Shown one piece after another: positions 1-8,846 of a stretch of 64,000 bases of DNA (positions are counted from its first letter, which is position 1; each line of letters opens with the position of its first letter). The position numbers and the translations under genes were made by a program. Below the pieces are notes generated by a model. That model saw only the letters and a program-made list of their open reading frames with translations, was not told where the DNA came from and ran no database searches. Source of the stretch: Candidatus Binatia bacterium (GTDB lineage Bacteria; Desulfobacterota; Binatia; HRBIN30; BPIQ01); assembly GCA_026004195.1 (NCBI GenBank), contig BPIQ01000001.1, positions 1,416,311 to 1,480,310 of the forward strand, read 5' to 3'.

Positions 1-324
1 GTCTTCCTCCGGGCCCGTGAAGCGCACGTCGACGGGATGTCGTCCGTCCTCGTAGCCGAGATCGGTCCGGAATCTGGCCACTTCGACGGAAACGCCTCCT
101 TCGACGACCAGAAGCACCCCGAACTGCGCTCCGACCTCGATCGTGCGCGGAAAGAGCCGCCGCACCTCGCCGAGGGGGGCGTCCGTCGCGACGTCCACGT
201 CCTTCCCCTTCCTTCCGAGGAGGAGATCACGGACATACCCTCCCGCGAAGTAAGCGCGGTAGCCCGCCTCGTGGAGCCTGCGCACGATCTCGCGGGCAAG
301 TCTCTCTTTCTCCTCCACCACCAT
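1..324 (-). CDS. CCA-adding enzyme / poly(A) polymerase family protein, N-terminal part (runs off window)
   Basis: The visible N-terminal part has the class II nucleotidyltransferase signature: FAGGYVRDLLLGR from about residue 19, followed by KDVDVATDA, where the two aspartates bind catalytic metal, and a later EVARFRTD segment. This family adds CCA to tRNA 3' ends or adds poly(A). The C-terminal RNA-binding part that separates the two activities lies outside the window. The ATG chosen leaves about 18 residues before the GG motif, which is normal. The frame is open further upstream, so the start is not certain. It follows the upstream lipoprotein gene on the same strand after 34 bases and may share its transcript. 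Confidence 0.85.
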   Translation of the reverse strand, partial: MVVEEKERLAREIVRRLHEAGYRAYFAGGYVRDLLLGRKGKDVDVATDAPLGEVRRLFPRTIEVGAQFGVLLVVEGGVSVEVARFRTDLGYEDGRHPVDVRFTGPEED

Positions 325-358
325 CGGGCGGCCATGCTCCCTGCGGGTCGTTTCCCCG

Positions 359-1225
359 TCAAGCCGCAGGGCTTCCTCCTCCGGCCACGAGCGGCTTGCG
401 GAAAAGTTCCTCGGGATAACCACGGTCGAACTCCACGTGCTCGATCAGGTGTTCGGCCGCCATGGTCCCGACGATGTTCCCTTCGGCGTCGGCGGGGAAA
501 TACGTCCGGCGCCGCGCAACCAGGATTCCCTGCCAGTTCCGGATGTCCCGCCACTTCGCCACCCACAGGCGGTGGGGCAAAAAGGCGGCCCGCACGCGCG
601 CGTGCACACGCCGGACGAGAAGGGTTCGCGGGTCGAGGTAGAGAACCGCCCAGTCGACCGGGACGGCGGGCTCCTCGGCGTAACGCACCTCGACCTTCTC
701 CCAGCGGCGCGCACCCTCCCGGGATTCGCCGGCGTAACGAACCGCGGCGCGCGACTCGAGAATCGAAAAGGGAAGCCCGAGCCAGAAAACGCCGCTCGCC
801 GCGTCGAACCTCCCGAACGCCGAACCGAACGTGTCTTCGACGGGCCTGCCGTCGTGGAGAAACCAGCTCTCGCCCCGGTCGAAACCGAAAACGATCTCGT
901 CCGGGCGCCCGATCGACTCCACGCGGCAACGCAACCCCTGGTGCAAGAGCGCCCGGTGAAAAAAGCTCGTCGAAGACGTCCTGGTGCCGACGGAGTCGTA
1001 GAGATTGAGCGTCGACACGAAGGACACGTCCCGGAACGATCGCCAGCGCTCCCAACCACCCGCCTTCTCCACGGCCTCCTCGACCAGCGAGCGCGCCTTT
1101 TCGTCCGAGAACGAAGGACGGGGCTGCTCGGGACCTCGCGAGCAGGCCATCGAAAAAAGCGCGAACTCGGCGGCGAGCGCCGCCCGGCAGAGCCGCAAAA
1201 CCCGCTTCCGGCGCCCTGTGCGCAT
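359..1225 (-). CDS. Predicted outer-membrane-targeted lipoprotein, function unknown
   Basis: About 288 residues. A basic N-terminus (MRTGRRKRVLRLCR) leads into a hydrophobic stretch ending LFSMACS, a lipobox-like cleavage site, so the product is probably a lipoprotein. The mature part carries many aromatic beta-type segments, including WAVLYLDPRTLLVRRV, of the kind found in LolA/LolB-like lipoprotein carriers. No family could be named with certainty. The ATG was preferred to an upstream start because it sits directly before the signal peptide. It is divergent from selA and lies just ahead of the CCA-adding enzyme gene. Confidence 0.7.
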   Translation of the reverse strand: MRTGRRKRVLRLCRAALAAEFALFSMACSRGPEQPRPSFSDEKARSLVEEAVEKAGGWERWRSFRDVSFVSTLNLYDSVGTRTSSTSFFHRALLHQGLRCRVESIGRPDEIVFGFDRGESWFLHDGRPVEDTFGSAFGRFDAASGVFWLGLPFSILESRAAVRYAGESREGARRWEKVEVRYAEEPAVPVDWAVLYLDPRTLLVRRVHARVRAAFLPHRLWVAKWRDIRNWQGILVARRRTYFPADAEGNIVGTMAAEHLIEHVEFDRGYPEELFRKPLVAGGGSPAA

Positions 1226-1318
1226 GTCCGGGTCCCAGGCTACCAGCTCGTCGGGTTCCTTGCACCCGAGCGTCGGCCGGTTTGTCTCGTCCGGGAAAGC
1301 GGGGCAGCATGACGTCTC

Positions 1319-2704
1319 GTGCAACGGGACGGGAAAGGCTCGCTGCGGCTTCCCTCGGTCGACCGTGTGCTGCGGACGCCCGAACTCGAGGATTTACGCC
1401 GGCGCTTCTCGCACCGTTTTCTCGTGGATTGCATCCGCTCGGAGCTCGCCTCGCTGCGCGGAAGGGCCGGCGAGGGCTCGGAGCCGCCCGACGCGGCCCG
1501 TGTGGCAACCGCCGTCCGGAGCCGCGTCGCGAAAGCGGAAGCCCCGCCCCTCCTCCCGGTTCTCAACGCCACGGGGGTCGTTCTCCACACGAACCTCGGC
1601 CGGGCCGAGCTCGCCGAGGCCGCTCTCGACGCCCTGCGGCAGGCAGCCGGCGCGGTCGCTCTCGAGTTCGACCTTTCGACGGGAAAAAGGGGCGACCGCG
1701 AGGCGACCATCCGCGAGGACCTCGTGGCTCTGACGGGCGCCGAAGCCGCGCTCGTCGTCAACAACAACGCCGGCGCTCTCTTGCTCGCCCTCGACACGCT
1801 CGCCGAGGGGCGCGAAGTCGTCGTTTCGCGGGGGGAACTCGTCGAGATCGGCGGATCGTTCCGTCTCCCCGACATCGCCGGAAAAAGCGGGGTGCGGTTG
1901 CGCGAGGTGGGCACGACGAACCGGACCACGCTCGAGGACTACGAACGAGCCATCGGGCCCGAAACGGCGTTGCTCCTCAAGGTCCATACGAGCAACTACC
2001 GGATCGTGGGCTTCACGGCCTCGGTGCCGTTGCGGGACCTCGTGGCTCTCGGGCGGCGCCGCCGGATTCCGGTCGTCGAGGACCTGGGCAGCGGAGCGCT
2101 CGTCGACCTTTCCGCGTTCGGCCTGCCCAGAGAACCGCTCGTGACGGAAAGTGTGCGGCAGGGGGCCGATGTCGTGACCTTCAGCGGAGACAAGCTCCTC
2201 GGAGGGCCTCAGGCCGGGCTCGTCGTCGGCCGGCGGCGACACCTCCGACGCATGGAACGGAATCCCCTGAAGAGAGCCCTCCGCTGCGACAAGCTCACGC
2301 TCGCGGCGCTCGGCGCGACGCTTCGTCTCTACCGTTGCTCGCCCGAGCCCGAAAAGGCGCTTCCCACCCTCCGGTATCTCACCCGGCCGCTCGAGGAAAT
2401 CGAAAGAGTGGCCCGCGACCTCGCGCGGCAGCTACCTTCCGTCTTGGGGCCCGACTTCTCGATCGAGGTCGTGCCCGAGACATCCGAAGTCGGGAGCGGT
2501 GCCCTGCCCCTCGAGCCCCTACCCACTCGCGCCGTTGCCCTGCGCCACCCCAGGCTCTCGCCGGTCCACATCGCCGCCAGGTTTCGGTCCGCCAGGCCCC
2601 CGGTGATCGGCCGGGTACGGAAAAACTGCTTTCTCCTGGACCCGAGAACGCTGCCGGACGCCGCCGCGGTCGTCGACGCCGTGGCCCGCGGCCTTCACCG
2701 ATAG
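1319..2704 (+). CDS. selA: L-seryl-tRNA(Sec) selenium transferase
   Basis: SelA converts seryl-tRNA(Sec) to selenocysteinyl-tRNA(Sec) with selenophosphate, using pyridoxal phosphate in a large cytoplasmic ring. The 461-residue length matches the family (E. coli 463). The PLP lysine is K292 in SGDKLLGGPQAG, and the LNATGVVLHTNLGRA segment typical of SelA lies near residue 85. Translation starts at a GTG. The 3' end overlaps the convergent secreted-protein gene by 10 bases. selB lies just beyond, on the opposite strand, so the two selenocysteine genes are neighbours but not one operon. No tRNA(Sec) gene or selD was seen in the window. Confidence 0.97.
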   Translation: MQRDGKGSLRLPSVDRVLRTPELEDLRRRFSHRFLVDCIRSELASLRGRAGEGSEPPDAARVATAVRSRVAKAEAPPLLPVLNATGVVLHTNLGRAELAEAALDALRQAAGAVALEFDLSTGKRGDREATIREDLVALTGAEAALVVNNNAGALLLALDTLAEGREVVVSRGELVEIGGSFRLPDIAGKSGVRLREVGTTNRTTLEDYERAIGPETALLLKVHTSNYRIVGFTASVPLRDLVALGRRRRIPVVEDLGSGALVDLSAFGLPREPLVTESVRQGADVVTFSGDKLLGGPQAGLVVGRRRHLRRMERNPLKRALRCDKLTLAALGATLRLYRCSPEPEKALPTLRYLTRPLEEIERVARDLARQLPSVLGPDFSIEVVPETSEVGSGALPLEPLPTRAVALRHPRLSPVHIAARFRSARPPVIGRVRKNCFLLDPRTLPDAAAVVDAVARGLHR

Positions 2705-3075
2705 GCGTACCCGACGCCTCTTCGGCCCGCTTCGTAGCCGTCGACGTATCCCTCTCGCCGGCCCTCCCAGTAGCGGCGTCTCCGGCCCTCCTCCCAGCCC
2801 TGTCGGTAGCCGTCCGCATATCCTTCCGCGTAAGGGTCCGGGGGCGGCGGCGGGTAGACCACGGCTTCGGGACGTTGGGTAGCGACGAGAATCCGGTCCA
2901 GGACGATGCCACCGAGGATTCCCCCCAGGATTCCGACGGCGAGCGCGTCGCCGTGGACGTGCTTGTGCACGTGGTACGAAGGGGGCCGGTGATGGAAGCG
3001 GTAACGCCAGTCACCGGCGTAGGAAGACGACGTTGCGAGCAAAAGACCCGCGAGAATCCATACCGTCCGTTTCAT
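2695..3075 (-). CDS. Small secreted protein with GY-repeat C-terminus
   Basis: 126 residues. A signal peptide (MKRTVWILAGLLLATSSSYA) is followed by a His-rich stretch (HHRPPSYHVHKHVHGDA), a Gly-rich hydrophobic segment (LAVGILGGILGGIVLD), a PPPPP run and a C-terminus of repeated GYxxG units (EGYADGYRQGWEEGRR and onward). An AAAGG-like ribosome site lies seven bases upstream. The signal peptide resembles that of the next gene upstream (both MKxxxWILAGxL), so the two look like a tandem pair. The glycine-rich segment resembles glycine-zipper membrane segments. The function is unknown; envelope location is inferred. Confidence 0.75.
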   Translation of the reverse strand: MKRTVWILAGLLLATSSSYAGDWRYRFHHRPPSYHVHKHVHGDALAVGILGGILGGIVLDRILVATQRPEAVVYPPPPPDPYAEGYADGYRQGWEEGRRRRYWEGRREGYVDGYEAGRRGVGYAYR

Positions 3076-3102
3076 CGCGGTACCTTTCCCCGGTTTTTCT
3101 CG

Positions 3103-3363
3103 TCACCACCCCCAGTAGGGATACGGACGAGGCTCGTGCCGGTCGAAAAAATGATGACGATGGCGAAAGTGCCCGAAACCCCGGAACTTCCAGTATTCGG
3201 GGTAGTGGTGGTGGCGAAAAGCCCACGGGGGGAGAAAGACGGGCTCGCAGAGCCGGAAGGGGGAACGGTAATACGGCCTGTGCCAGCGGTGCGCCTCGGC
3301 CACCCCGGGTAGGAGGAAACTCGTCCAGAGTACGCCCGCCAGGATCCAACCTGCTGTTTTCAT
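3103..3363 (-). CDS. Small secreted His/Tyr/Phe-rich protein
   Basis: 86 residues. A clear signal peptide (MKTAGWILAGVLWTSFLLPG, then VAEA) is followed by a short mature chain very rich in His, Arg, Tyr and Phe, for example FRHHHYPEYWKFRGFGHFRH. A strong GGAGGAGG-type ribosome site lies just upstream of the ATG and supports this start over longer open frames. It is followed on the same strand by the GY-repeat protein, with a related signal peptide. The histidine content suggests metal binding in the periplasm, but no family was recognised. It lies downstream of selB on the same strand and may be cotranscribed with it. Confidence 0.7.
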   Translation of the reverse strand: MKTAGWILAGVLWTSFLLPGVAEAHRWHRPYYRSPFRLCEPVFLPPWAFRHHHYPEYWKFRGFGHFRHRHHFFDRHEPRPYPYWGW

Positions 3364-3418
3364 CGACGCCCTCCTCCTGAACCCCGTTAACGCGCGGGCC
3401 GGGAAGCGGTTGCGGCCC

Positions 3419-5326
3419 TCACCGCCGCCGGCTTGCCTTGGCTTTGCGCACGTCACCGACTCGGAGCGTGACCCCCGTGCGATCGAAGTACTCGAGCAAC
3501 GCGATCGCGTATTTGCGGCTCGTGCCCAAGAGGTCGCGAAAGGTGGCTGCCGTGACCTGCCCGTGCGCCTCGAGGTAGCCCTCGAGCAGCGAACGGGCCT
3601 CTTCCACGGCCGCCGCGGAATACCAGAGATTCGGTGCCACGCGAACGACGCGTCCCTGCCGCTCGATCTCGGGGAGGAGGGACTTCCAGTCCTGCGTCCC
3701 GAGGACCTCGTCCAGAAGGCGGGCATCCGGCGGCGAAAACCCCGCCTCTCGAAGGACGCGCTCGACGTTTTCGGCCAGAGCCCGCTGCCGCTCGTCGAGC
3801 ACGACCTCGTGCTCCGGAAGCCGCACGAGGTTTTCTTCCCGGACCACCTTCCCGGCGCGCTCCCACGATTCGACCAGGGCGCGGAAAGCGGCGGTGGAAA
3901 AACCGGACGCCAAGCGCCCGCGCAAGACTTCCAGGTCGAGGCCGCGGGCGAGCCGATTTTCCTCGTGCCAGGCGCGGAGGAAAGCCAGCACGTCTTTCTC
4001 CAGTTCCGAGACCCGGTGGGACGTCGTCACGAGCTCGGGACGCCCGGGTGCAGGAAGGAGGCAGAAGCCCTCCGCTTCCGCGAGTCGCGGGAGGAAGCCC
4101 TCGGGGCGCAAGTGGAAGACCGTGGAAACGAAAGAAACGCTCACCGGTCCCCCGCCGCTCGCGGCCACCAGAGCCCGGATCCTTTCCTCGAGACTCTCGG
4201 CCTCCTCGAGAGCCCGGAGGGCTCGGACCTCCTCCGGCCCGGGCCTCCGGGCGGGCGCCGGCCGCAAGAGCCGCCCCCCGCCCAACGTCCGCCGGGCCGA
4301 TTCCTCCCGGAGGACGAAGCGGTCCCCGAAAAAACCCGCGACGGGTTCGCGCAGGACTACCCGAGCCAAGGCTTGCTCGCCGGGCGCGATCGCGTCTCGT
4401 CCGTCGATCCGGACGATTTTTCCGAGGCAATCGGCCGTTCCCACGTGAAGGCGAATGCCCGCGTGGTTCCGAAGGGGGCGCGGCGCGTTCCGGAGAAGGA
4501 CCAGCGCGACGTCGAAGGTGGAACTCGCCTCCGCCGTGGGGCAAGCGGTGACCGTCTGCCCCCGCCGCAAGACCCTGCGGTCGGCCCCGCTCACTCGCAG
4601 GGCCACGCGCTGCCCCGCACGAGCCTCCCCGACGGTGGATCCGTGAACCTGAATCTCGCGGACACGCACCTCGAATCCTTCCGGAAGTACTCCGAGTCGG
4701 TCGCCCGTCACCACCCGGCCCGAAACGGCCGTTCCCGTCACGACGACTCCCTGCCCGGCCACGACGAAGGCGCGATCGACCGGGAGGCGGAAAAACCCCG
4801 CATCCGGGGGGCGGTCGAGAGAGCGGACTTTCGATTCGAGAAAGGCACGAAGCTCGGGAATTCCCGCTCCCGTCGCCGAGGAGACGCACACGACCGGCGG
4901 GGGAGCGGCTCCGACCTCCCGGAAAAGGTCGTGGACCTGCCGCTCGACCTCCGCCACGCGCGACGGCGGGACCAGGTCCGTCTTGGTGATGGCCACCACG
5001 ATCTCGCGCACGCCGAGCAGGCGGACGACGTCGCAGTGCTCCCGGGTCTGCGGCATGACGCCGTCGTCGGCGGCCACGACGAGCAGCACGAGGTCGAAGC
5101 CATGGGCACCCGCGATCATGTTCCGGACGAGCCGCTCGTGCCCCGGCACGTCGACCACGCCCACGAGGGTGCCGTCTCCGCAGGCGAAGGAGGCGAACCC
5201 GAGGTCGATCGAGATCCCGCGCCGCTTTTCCTCGGGGAGTCGATCCGTGTCCTGGCCGGTCAGGGCGCGAACGAGCGCCGTTTTTCCGTGGTCGATGTGC
5301 CCTGCCGTCCCGACGATGGGCGGCAT
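3419..5326 (-). CDS. selB: Selenocysteine-specific translation elongation factor SelB
   Basis: SelB delivers selenocysteinyl-tRNA to ribosomes stalled at UGA next to a SECIS hairpin. All GTPase motifs are present: GHIDHGKT (residues 9-16), [16 protein letters not shown] (59-64) and TKTD (114-117). EF-Tu-like domains 2 and 3 follow, and the C-terminal half has the winged-helix repeats that bind SECIS RNA. 635 residues is normal for the family. A small lipoprotein gene ends three bases before the ATG, so the two are probably cotranscribed. Confidence 0.97.
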   Translation of the reverse strand: MPPIVGTAGHIDHGKTALVRALTGQDTDRLPEEKRRGISIDLGFASFACGDGTLVGVVDVPGHERLVRNMIAGAHGFDLVLLVVAADDGVMPQTREHCDVVRLLGVREIVVAITKTDLVPPSRVAEVERQVHDLFREVGAAPPPVVCVSSATGAGIPELRAFLESKVRSLDRPPDAGFFRLPVDRAFVVAGQGVVVTGTAVSGRVVTGDRLGVLPEGFEVRVREIQVHGSTVGEARAGQRVALRVSGADRRVLRRGQTVTACPTAEASSTFDVALVLLRNAPRPLRNHAGIRLHVGTADCLGKIVRIDGRDAIAPGEQALARVVLREPVAGFFGDRFVLREESARRTLGGGRLLRPAPARRPGPEEVRALRALEEAESLEERIRALVAASGGGPVSVSFVSTVFHLRPEGFLPRLAEAEGFCLLPAPGRPELVTTSHRVSELEKDVLAFLRAWHEENRLARGLDLEVLRGRLASGFSTAAFRALVESWERAGKVVREENLVRLPEHEVVLDERQRALAENVERVLREAGFSPPDARLLDEVLGTQDWKSLLPEIERQGRVVRVAPNLWYSAAAVEEARSLLEGYLEAHGQVTAATFRDLLGTSRKYAIALLEYFDRTGVTLRVGDVRKAKASRRR

Positions 5327-5329
5327 CGT

Positions 5330-5518
5330 TCACGGCCCGGGCGGAAGCTCGCTCTCGGCGCGCTTGCCCAGATTGCGGAACGCCACGTCCTCGACCCGCT
5401 CGAGCCGCTCGAGGCGAACCGGCCCTTGCCCGGAGGTGTCGTCGCGCTCGCAGCCCGCGAGAAGCGCCGCGAGGACGACCAGAAGGACCCCGCATCGAAC
5501 TCGCCGCCGCTCCGTCAC
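5330..5518 (-). CDS. Small lipoprotein upstream of selB
   Basis: About 62 residues from a GTG. The basic N-terminus TERRRVRCG, a hydrophobic core and LLAGC form a textbook lipoprotein signal peptide. The mature part is short and charged ([19 protein letters not shown]) and no family was recognised. A TTG 36 bases further upstream would add 12 residues but gives a poorer signal peptide. The stop codon is three bases from the selB start, so it is translationally close to selB. A functional link to selenocysteine use is not implied by the sequence. Confidence 0.6.
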   Translation of the reverse strand: MTERRRVRCGVLLVVLAALLAGCERDDTSGQGPVRLERLERVEDVAFRNLGKRAESELPPGP

Positions 5519-5616
5519 GACCCCTTCGATGCCACCCTGCGAGGGCGAGTGCAAGGAACTCGCGCCACTCCGCGCGGTGTTGTAAGGTAGCGGCCGTTTT
5601 TTCGGAGGTCGGGCGA

Positions 5617-7254
5617 GTGAGCGCGAGTTGGATCCTCGTCGGAGCGCTTGTGTGGTACGCGCTCGCGTACCGCTGGTACGGGGGCTGGCTTTCCCGCACC
5701 CTCGGGGTCGACCCCGAGCGCAAAACGCCCGCGCACGAACGGTACGACGGCGTCGACTACGTCCCCGCCAAGAACTGGGTCGTGCTTTTCGGCCACCACT
5801 TTTCTTCCATCTGCGGGGCCGGGCCGATCATCGGGCCCGCCCTCGCCGTCGCTTACTGGGGTTGGGGCCCCTCGCTCGTCTGGGTGCTGGTCGGCAGCGT
5901 TCTTCTCGGAGCCGTGGCGGATTTCACGAGCCTTTTCGTGAGCGTTCGCTCCGGGGGCTCGTCCATTCCCGAGATCGCCCGGCCGGAGATTTCGGACCGG
6001 GCGCGGCTGCTCTTTTCCTGGTTCATCTGGCTCGCGCTCGTGCTCGTCATCGCCGTCTTCGCGATTTTCTCGGCGCGCACGTTCCTCGAGCAACCCGACA
6101 CGGTGGTCCCGTCCTGGGGGCTCGTGCCCGTGGCCCTTCTCGTGGGCCATTTGCTCTACCGGACGCGGGTCCCGAACTTGCTCGCGACGTTCGTCGGGCT
6201 CGGCCTCCTCGTTCTGGCGCTCTGGGCCGGCAGCCTCGTCCCGGTCGAGCTTCCCGACCTCGGGTGGGCGAGCGCCGAGTCGATCTGGATTCTCGCGCTC
6301 CTCGCGTACTGCTTCGCGGCTTCCATCACGCCGGTCCAGACCCTGCTGCAACCTCGCGACTACATCGCGAGCTTCGTGCTCTTCGCGGCGATCGGTCTCG
6401 GCATCGCCTCCGTTTTCGTCTCGGCACCCGAGATGCAGCAAGAGGCTCTGCATTCCTACTTCCCCTCCGAGTGGCCGGGAGCCGGGCCCCTCTGGCCCAT
6501 GTTGTTCGTGACCATCGCCTGCGGCGCCATTTCCGGGTTCCACTCCCTGGTGTCCTCCGGTACCACCTGCAAGCAGCTCGCGAACGAAGCCCACGCCTGC
6601 CGGGTGGGCTACGGAGGGATGCTCATGGAAGGCCTCGTGGGCGTGCTCGTCGTTCTCTGCGTGGGCGCCGGACTGTCGCACGAGGTTCTCTCGCGCACCC
6701 TGCGCGAAGGCGGGCCCATCTCGGCTTTCAGCGCGGGCTACGGAAGCCTTTCTTTCCCCATCCTCGGGGACTACGGTCGCGTCTTCGCCGTCATGGCACT
6801 CAACGCGTTCCTCCTGACGACGCTCGACACCGCGACGCGGATCGGCCGCTACCTCACCGAGGAACTCTTCGGAGTCCGGAACCTTTTCCTCTCCACGGGG
6901 CTCGTCGTCGCCGCGAGTGGCGCTCTCGCGCTCACCGGACAGTGGGGGCGCCTCTGGCCGGCGTTCGGGACGTCGAACCAGCTCATCGCGGCCTTGAGCC
7001 TTCTCGTGGCGTCGTGCTGGCTGGTCCGGCGAGGGCGCCCGGTCGCCCCCACGCTCGTGCCCGCCCTCGTCATGCTGGTCACGACGCTGGCCGCTTTTTT
7101 CTACCAGCTCTACCGGGCGCTCCAGCGCCCGGACTGGTTCCTCGCTTCGGTCGTCGCGATCCTCATCGTGCTGGCCGTGGCCGTCTTCCGGGAGGCGGTG
7201 GCGAGTCTCGCGGGCGGGCTCAAGGCCCGCGAGGCGAGCGTCGCGCCCGGATAG
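5617..7254 (+). CDS. cstA: Carbon starvation protein CstA-family transporter
   Basis: 545 residues of polytopic membrane protein with hallmarks of the CstA/BtsT family: HERYDGVDYVPAKNWVVLFG near residue 40, HHFSSICGAGPIIGPA after it, and FHSLVSSGTTCKQL around residue 308. The family transports peptides or pyruvate in symport with protons. E. coli CstA has about 700 residues, so this is the shorter form, lacking the long C-terminal extension. A GGAGG ribosome site eight bases before the GTG fixes the start. It is monocistronic here, divergent from the selB-linked lipoprotein and convergent with the viaA-like gene. Confidence 0.93.
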   Translation: MSASWILVGALVWYALAYRWYGGWLSRTLGVDPERKTPAHERYDGVDYVPAKNWVVLFGHHFSSICGAGPIIGPALAVAYWGWGPSLVWVLVGSVLLGAVADFTSLFVSVRSGGSSIPEIARPEISDRARLLFSWFIWLALVLVIAVFAIFSARTFLEQPDTVVPSWGLVPVALLVGHLLYRTRVPNLLATFVGLGLLVLALWAGSLVPVELPDLGWASAESIWILALLAYCFAASITPVQTLLQPRDYIASFVLFAAIGLGIASVFVSAPEMQQEALHSYFPSEWPGAGPLWPMLFVTIACGAISGFHSLVSSGTTCKQLANEAHACRVGYGGMLMEGLVGVLVVLCVGAGLSHEVLSRTLREGGPISAFSAGYGSLSFPILGDYGRVFAVMALNAFLLTTLDTATRIGRYLTEELFGVRNLFLSTGLVVAASGALALTGQWGRLWPAFGTSNQLIAALSLLVASCWLVRRGRPVAPTLVPALVMLVTTLAAFFYQLYRALQRPDWFLASVVAILIVLAVAVFREAVASLAGGLKAREASVAPG

Positions 7255-7310
7255 GGCCCGGAAGCCCCGGAATCCCGGGCGCCCGCCGTTCTCTCCGAAA
7301 GGCGGCCCCG

Positions 7311-8837
7311 TCAAAGGAGCTCGAAAATCTCCCGTGTGTCCTCGTCGGTGAGCTTGCGCACCGTGGCGATCCGGTCGCTGAACTCGCGCACGGTGGCGAG
7401 CGAGTTCGGACCCACGTCGATGAGGATCGAAAAGACGGAAAAGTCGAGACGCCGCTTGGCTTCGCGGAAAGAGTCGAGCCAGCCCTTGTCCACGCGACAC
7501 TCGCCGTCCGTGATGAGCACCACGTCCGCCTTGCGAAAACCTTCCTTGCGGATGCACTCCAGGGCCGCATCGAGCGGCCTCTGGAAATCCGTCCCGCCGC
7601 CGGGGAAATACTCCGCGAGCTCGAGGATCCGCTCCAGGTCGGGTTCGTAGAGCCCGCCCCGGTTCAGGTCGAAGACCTCGAGGGGCGCGTCCGCCGAGGA
7701 GAAACAAATGGACCGGAAGCGCCGCCTCTGCCGGCGAGCCACGTCGAGCAGCGTGAGCGTCACGGCCTTCGACCAGATTTCCTTCTCGCCGGCCATCGAC
7801 GAGCTACCGTCGAGACACACCACCATCGGCCCCCGCCCCTTCTCTCCCCGGGCGCGAATGGAATATTCGAGAAGCCGTCCCTCGACGAGCCGCCGGTAGA
7901 AGTCGCGCCGGAACGTTCCGTGTCGGAGCAAACCGAGCTCGGCGGGCAGCAGACGATCGAGCGAACTCCCGAGCTCCACTTCGAACGTCTCCTCGCTGGC
8001 CCGCTCGTACATCCGCCGACGGAGCGCCCTCGCCTGTTCCCTCATCCGGCCGATCATCCGGGAAAGCCTGCGGATCTTCGGATTCCGGGCGAGCCTGCGT
8101 CCGAGCTCGACGCGGTCCGCCGCCGAACGTGAGGGTCGGCCACCGAGCGCCCGGCTCCACGCTTCCGCTTCCTCGAAGGACTCGGCGACCTCTTGCCAAG
8201 CCCGGACCACCTGGGCATCGATCCGCTGCCCTTGCCAGGAAATCGTCTCGCGGGCTCGCTCCTCGAGCGCCCTGGCCGCGTGCCCGAGCCGCCGTCGCGA
8301 CTGTTCGATTTCTCTCTCCAGCCGCTCGCCGAGCGCCTGGATCTGCCGTTTCGCGGCGTCGGGAGCGGCACTCTCGACCACGAGAGCGCTCTCCCTCTCC
8401 TCCTCCCGGGCTTCGAGCTCCGCGGTCTGACGCTCGAGATTCCAGTAGTCGAGCATTTCCCCGCGGCCGAGAATCTTCTCGGAGCGGACGAGCTCGAAGA
8501 GCCTCTCCCCGAGGAGCAGGGCGGCCAGCCCCGCGCGCGCCTCGTCGAGAACGGTCTGCTCTCGCAAGGCCCCGAGAGCCGCCTCGGAGAGGATCCTGTC
8601 GAGCAACGTGCGGTAAAAGCCCGCGCTCGGCCGCACCTCTTCCGGCGGGTAGAGCACCACGTTCATCTTGAACGTGAGGGCGAAGAGGTCCTGGACGAAG
8701 CCTTCGAAGTGCGGGAGCAACACCGAACCTTTCTCCACCAGGGTGCGCAAAGAGGGAGTATCGGAGAGAAGGCGTCGGAAGACCGCCCGGTCGTACGAGT
8801 CCGTCTCGACCCAGTTCGGTCGGAGCTTCCGCGGCAC
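7311..8837 (-). CDS. VWA-domain protein, ViaA-like partner of the adjacent AAA+ ATPase
   Basis: 508 residues. The N-terminal two thirds is helical and charged, with a predicted coiled coil around residues 155-230. The C-terminal third is a von Willebrand factor A domain with the metal-binding DGSSSM motif (D343) and the downstream GGGTDF and ITDGECR elements. This is the layout of ViaA, which works with the MoxR-family ATPase RavA. In E. coli RavA-ViaA is linked to respiratory complexes and envelope stress. The ravA-like gene lies nine bases upstream on the same strand, so an operon is very likely. Translation starts at GTG. Confidence 0.88.
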   Translation of the reverse strand: MPRKLRPNWVETDSYDRAVFRRLLSDTPSLRTLVEKGSVLLPHFEGFVQDLFALTFKMNVVLYPPEEVRPSAGFYRTLLDRILSEAALGALREQTVLDEARAGLAALLLGERLFELVRSEKILGRGEMLDYWNLERQTAELEAREEERESALVVESAAPDAAKRQIQALGERLEREIEQSRRRLGHAARALEERARETISWQGQRIDAQVVRAWQEVAESFEEAEAWSRALGGRPSRSAADRVELGRRLARNPKIRRLSRMIGRMREQARALRRRMYERASEETFEVELGSSLDRLLPAELGLLRHGTFRRDFYRRLVEGRLLEYSIRARGEKGRGPMVVCLDGSSSMAGEKEIWSKAVTLTLLDVARRQRRRFRSICFSSADAPLEVFDLNRGGLYEPDLERILELAEYFPGGGTDFQRPLDAALECIRKEGFRKADVVLITDGECRVDKGWLDSFREAKRRLDFSVFSILIDVGPNSLATVREFSDRIATVRKLTDEDTREIFELL

Positions 8838-8846
8838 GCGACGTCC

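Noticed and set aside
37-1008. Long forward open frame over the first kilobase
   Set aside because: It is antisense to the CCA-adding enzyme and lipoprotein genes, is Arg/Pro-rich and shows no family features.
3453-5723. Very long alternative frame across selB
   Set aside because: Translation is Arg/Gly/Pro-rich shadow of the selB codons; the true selB frame has all GTPase motifs.
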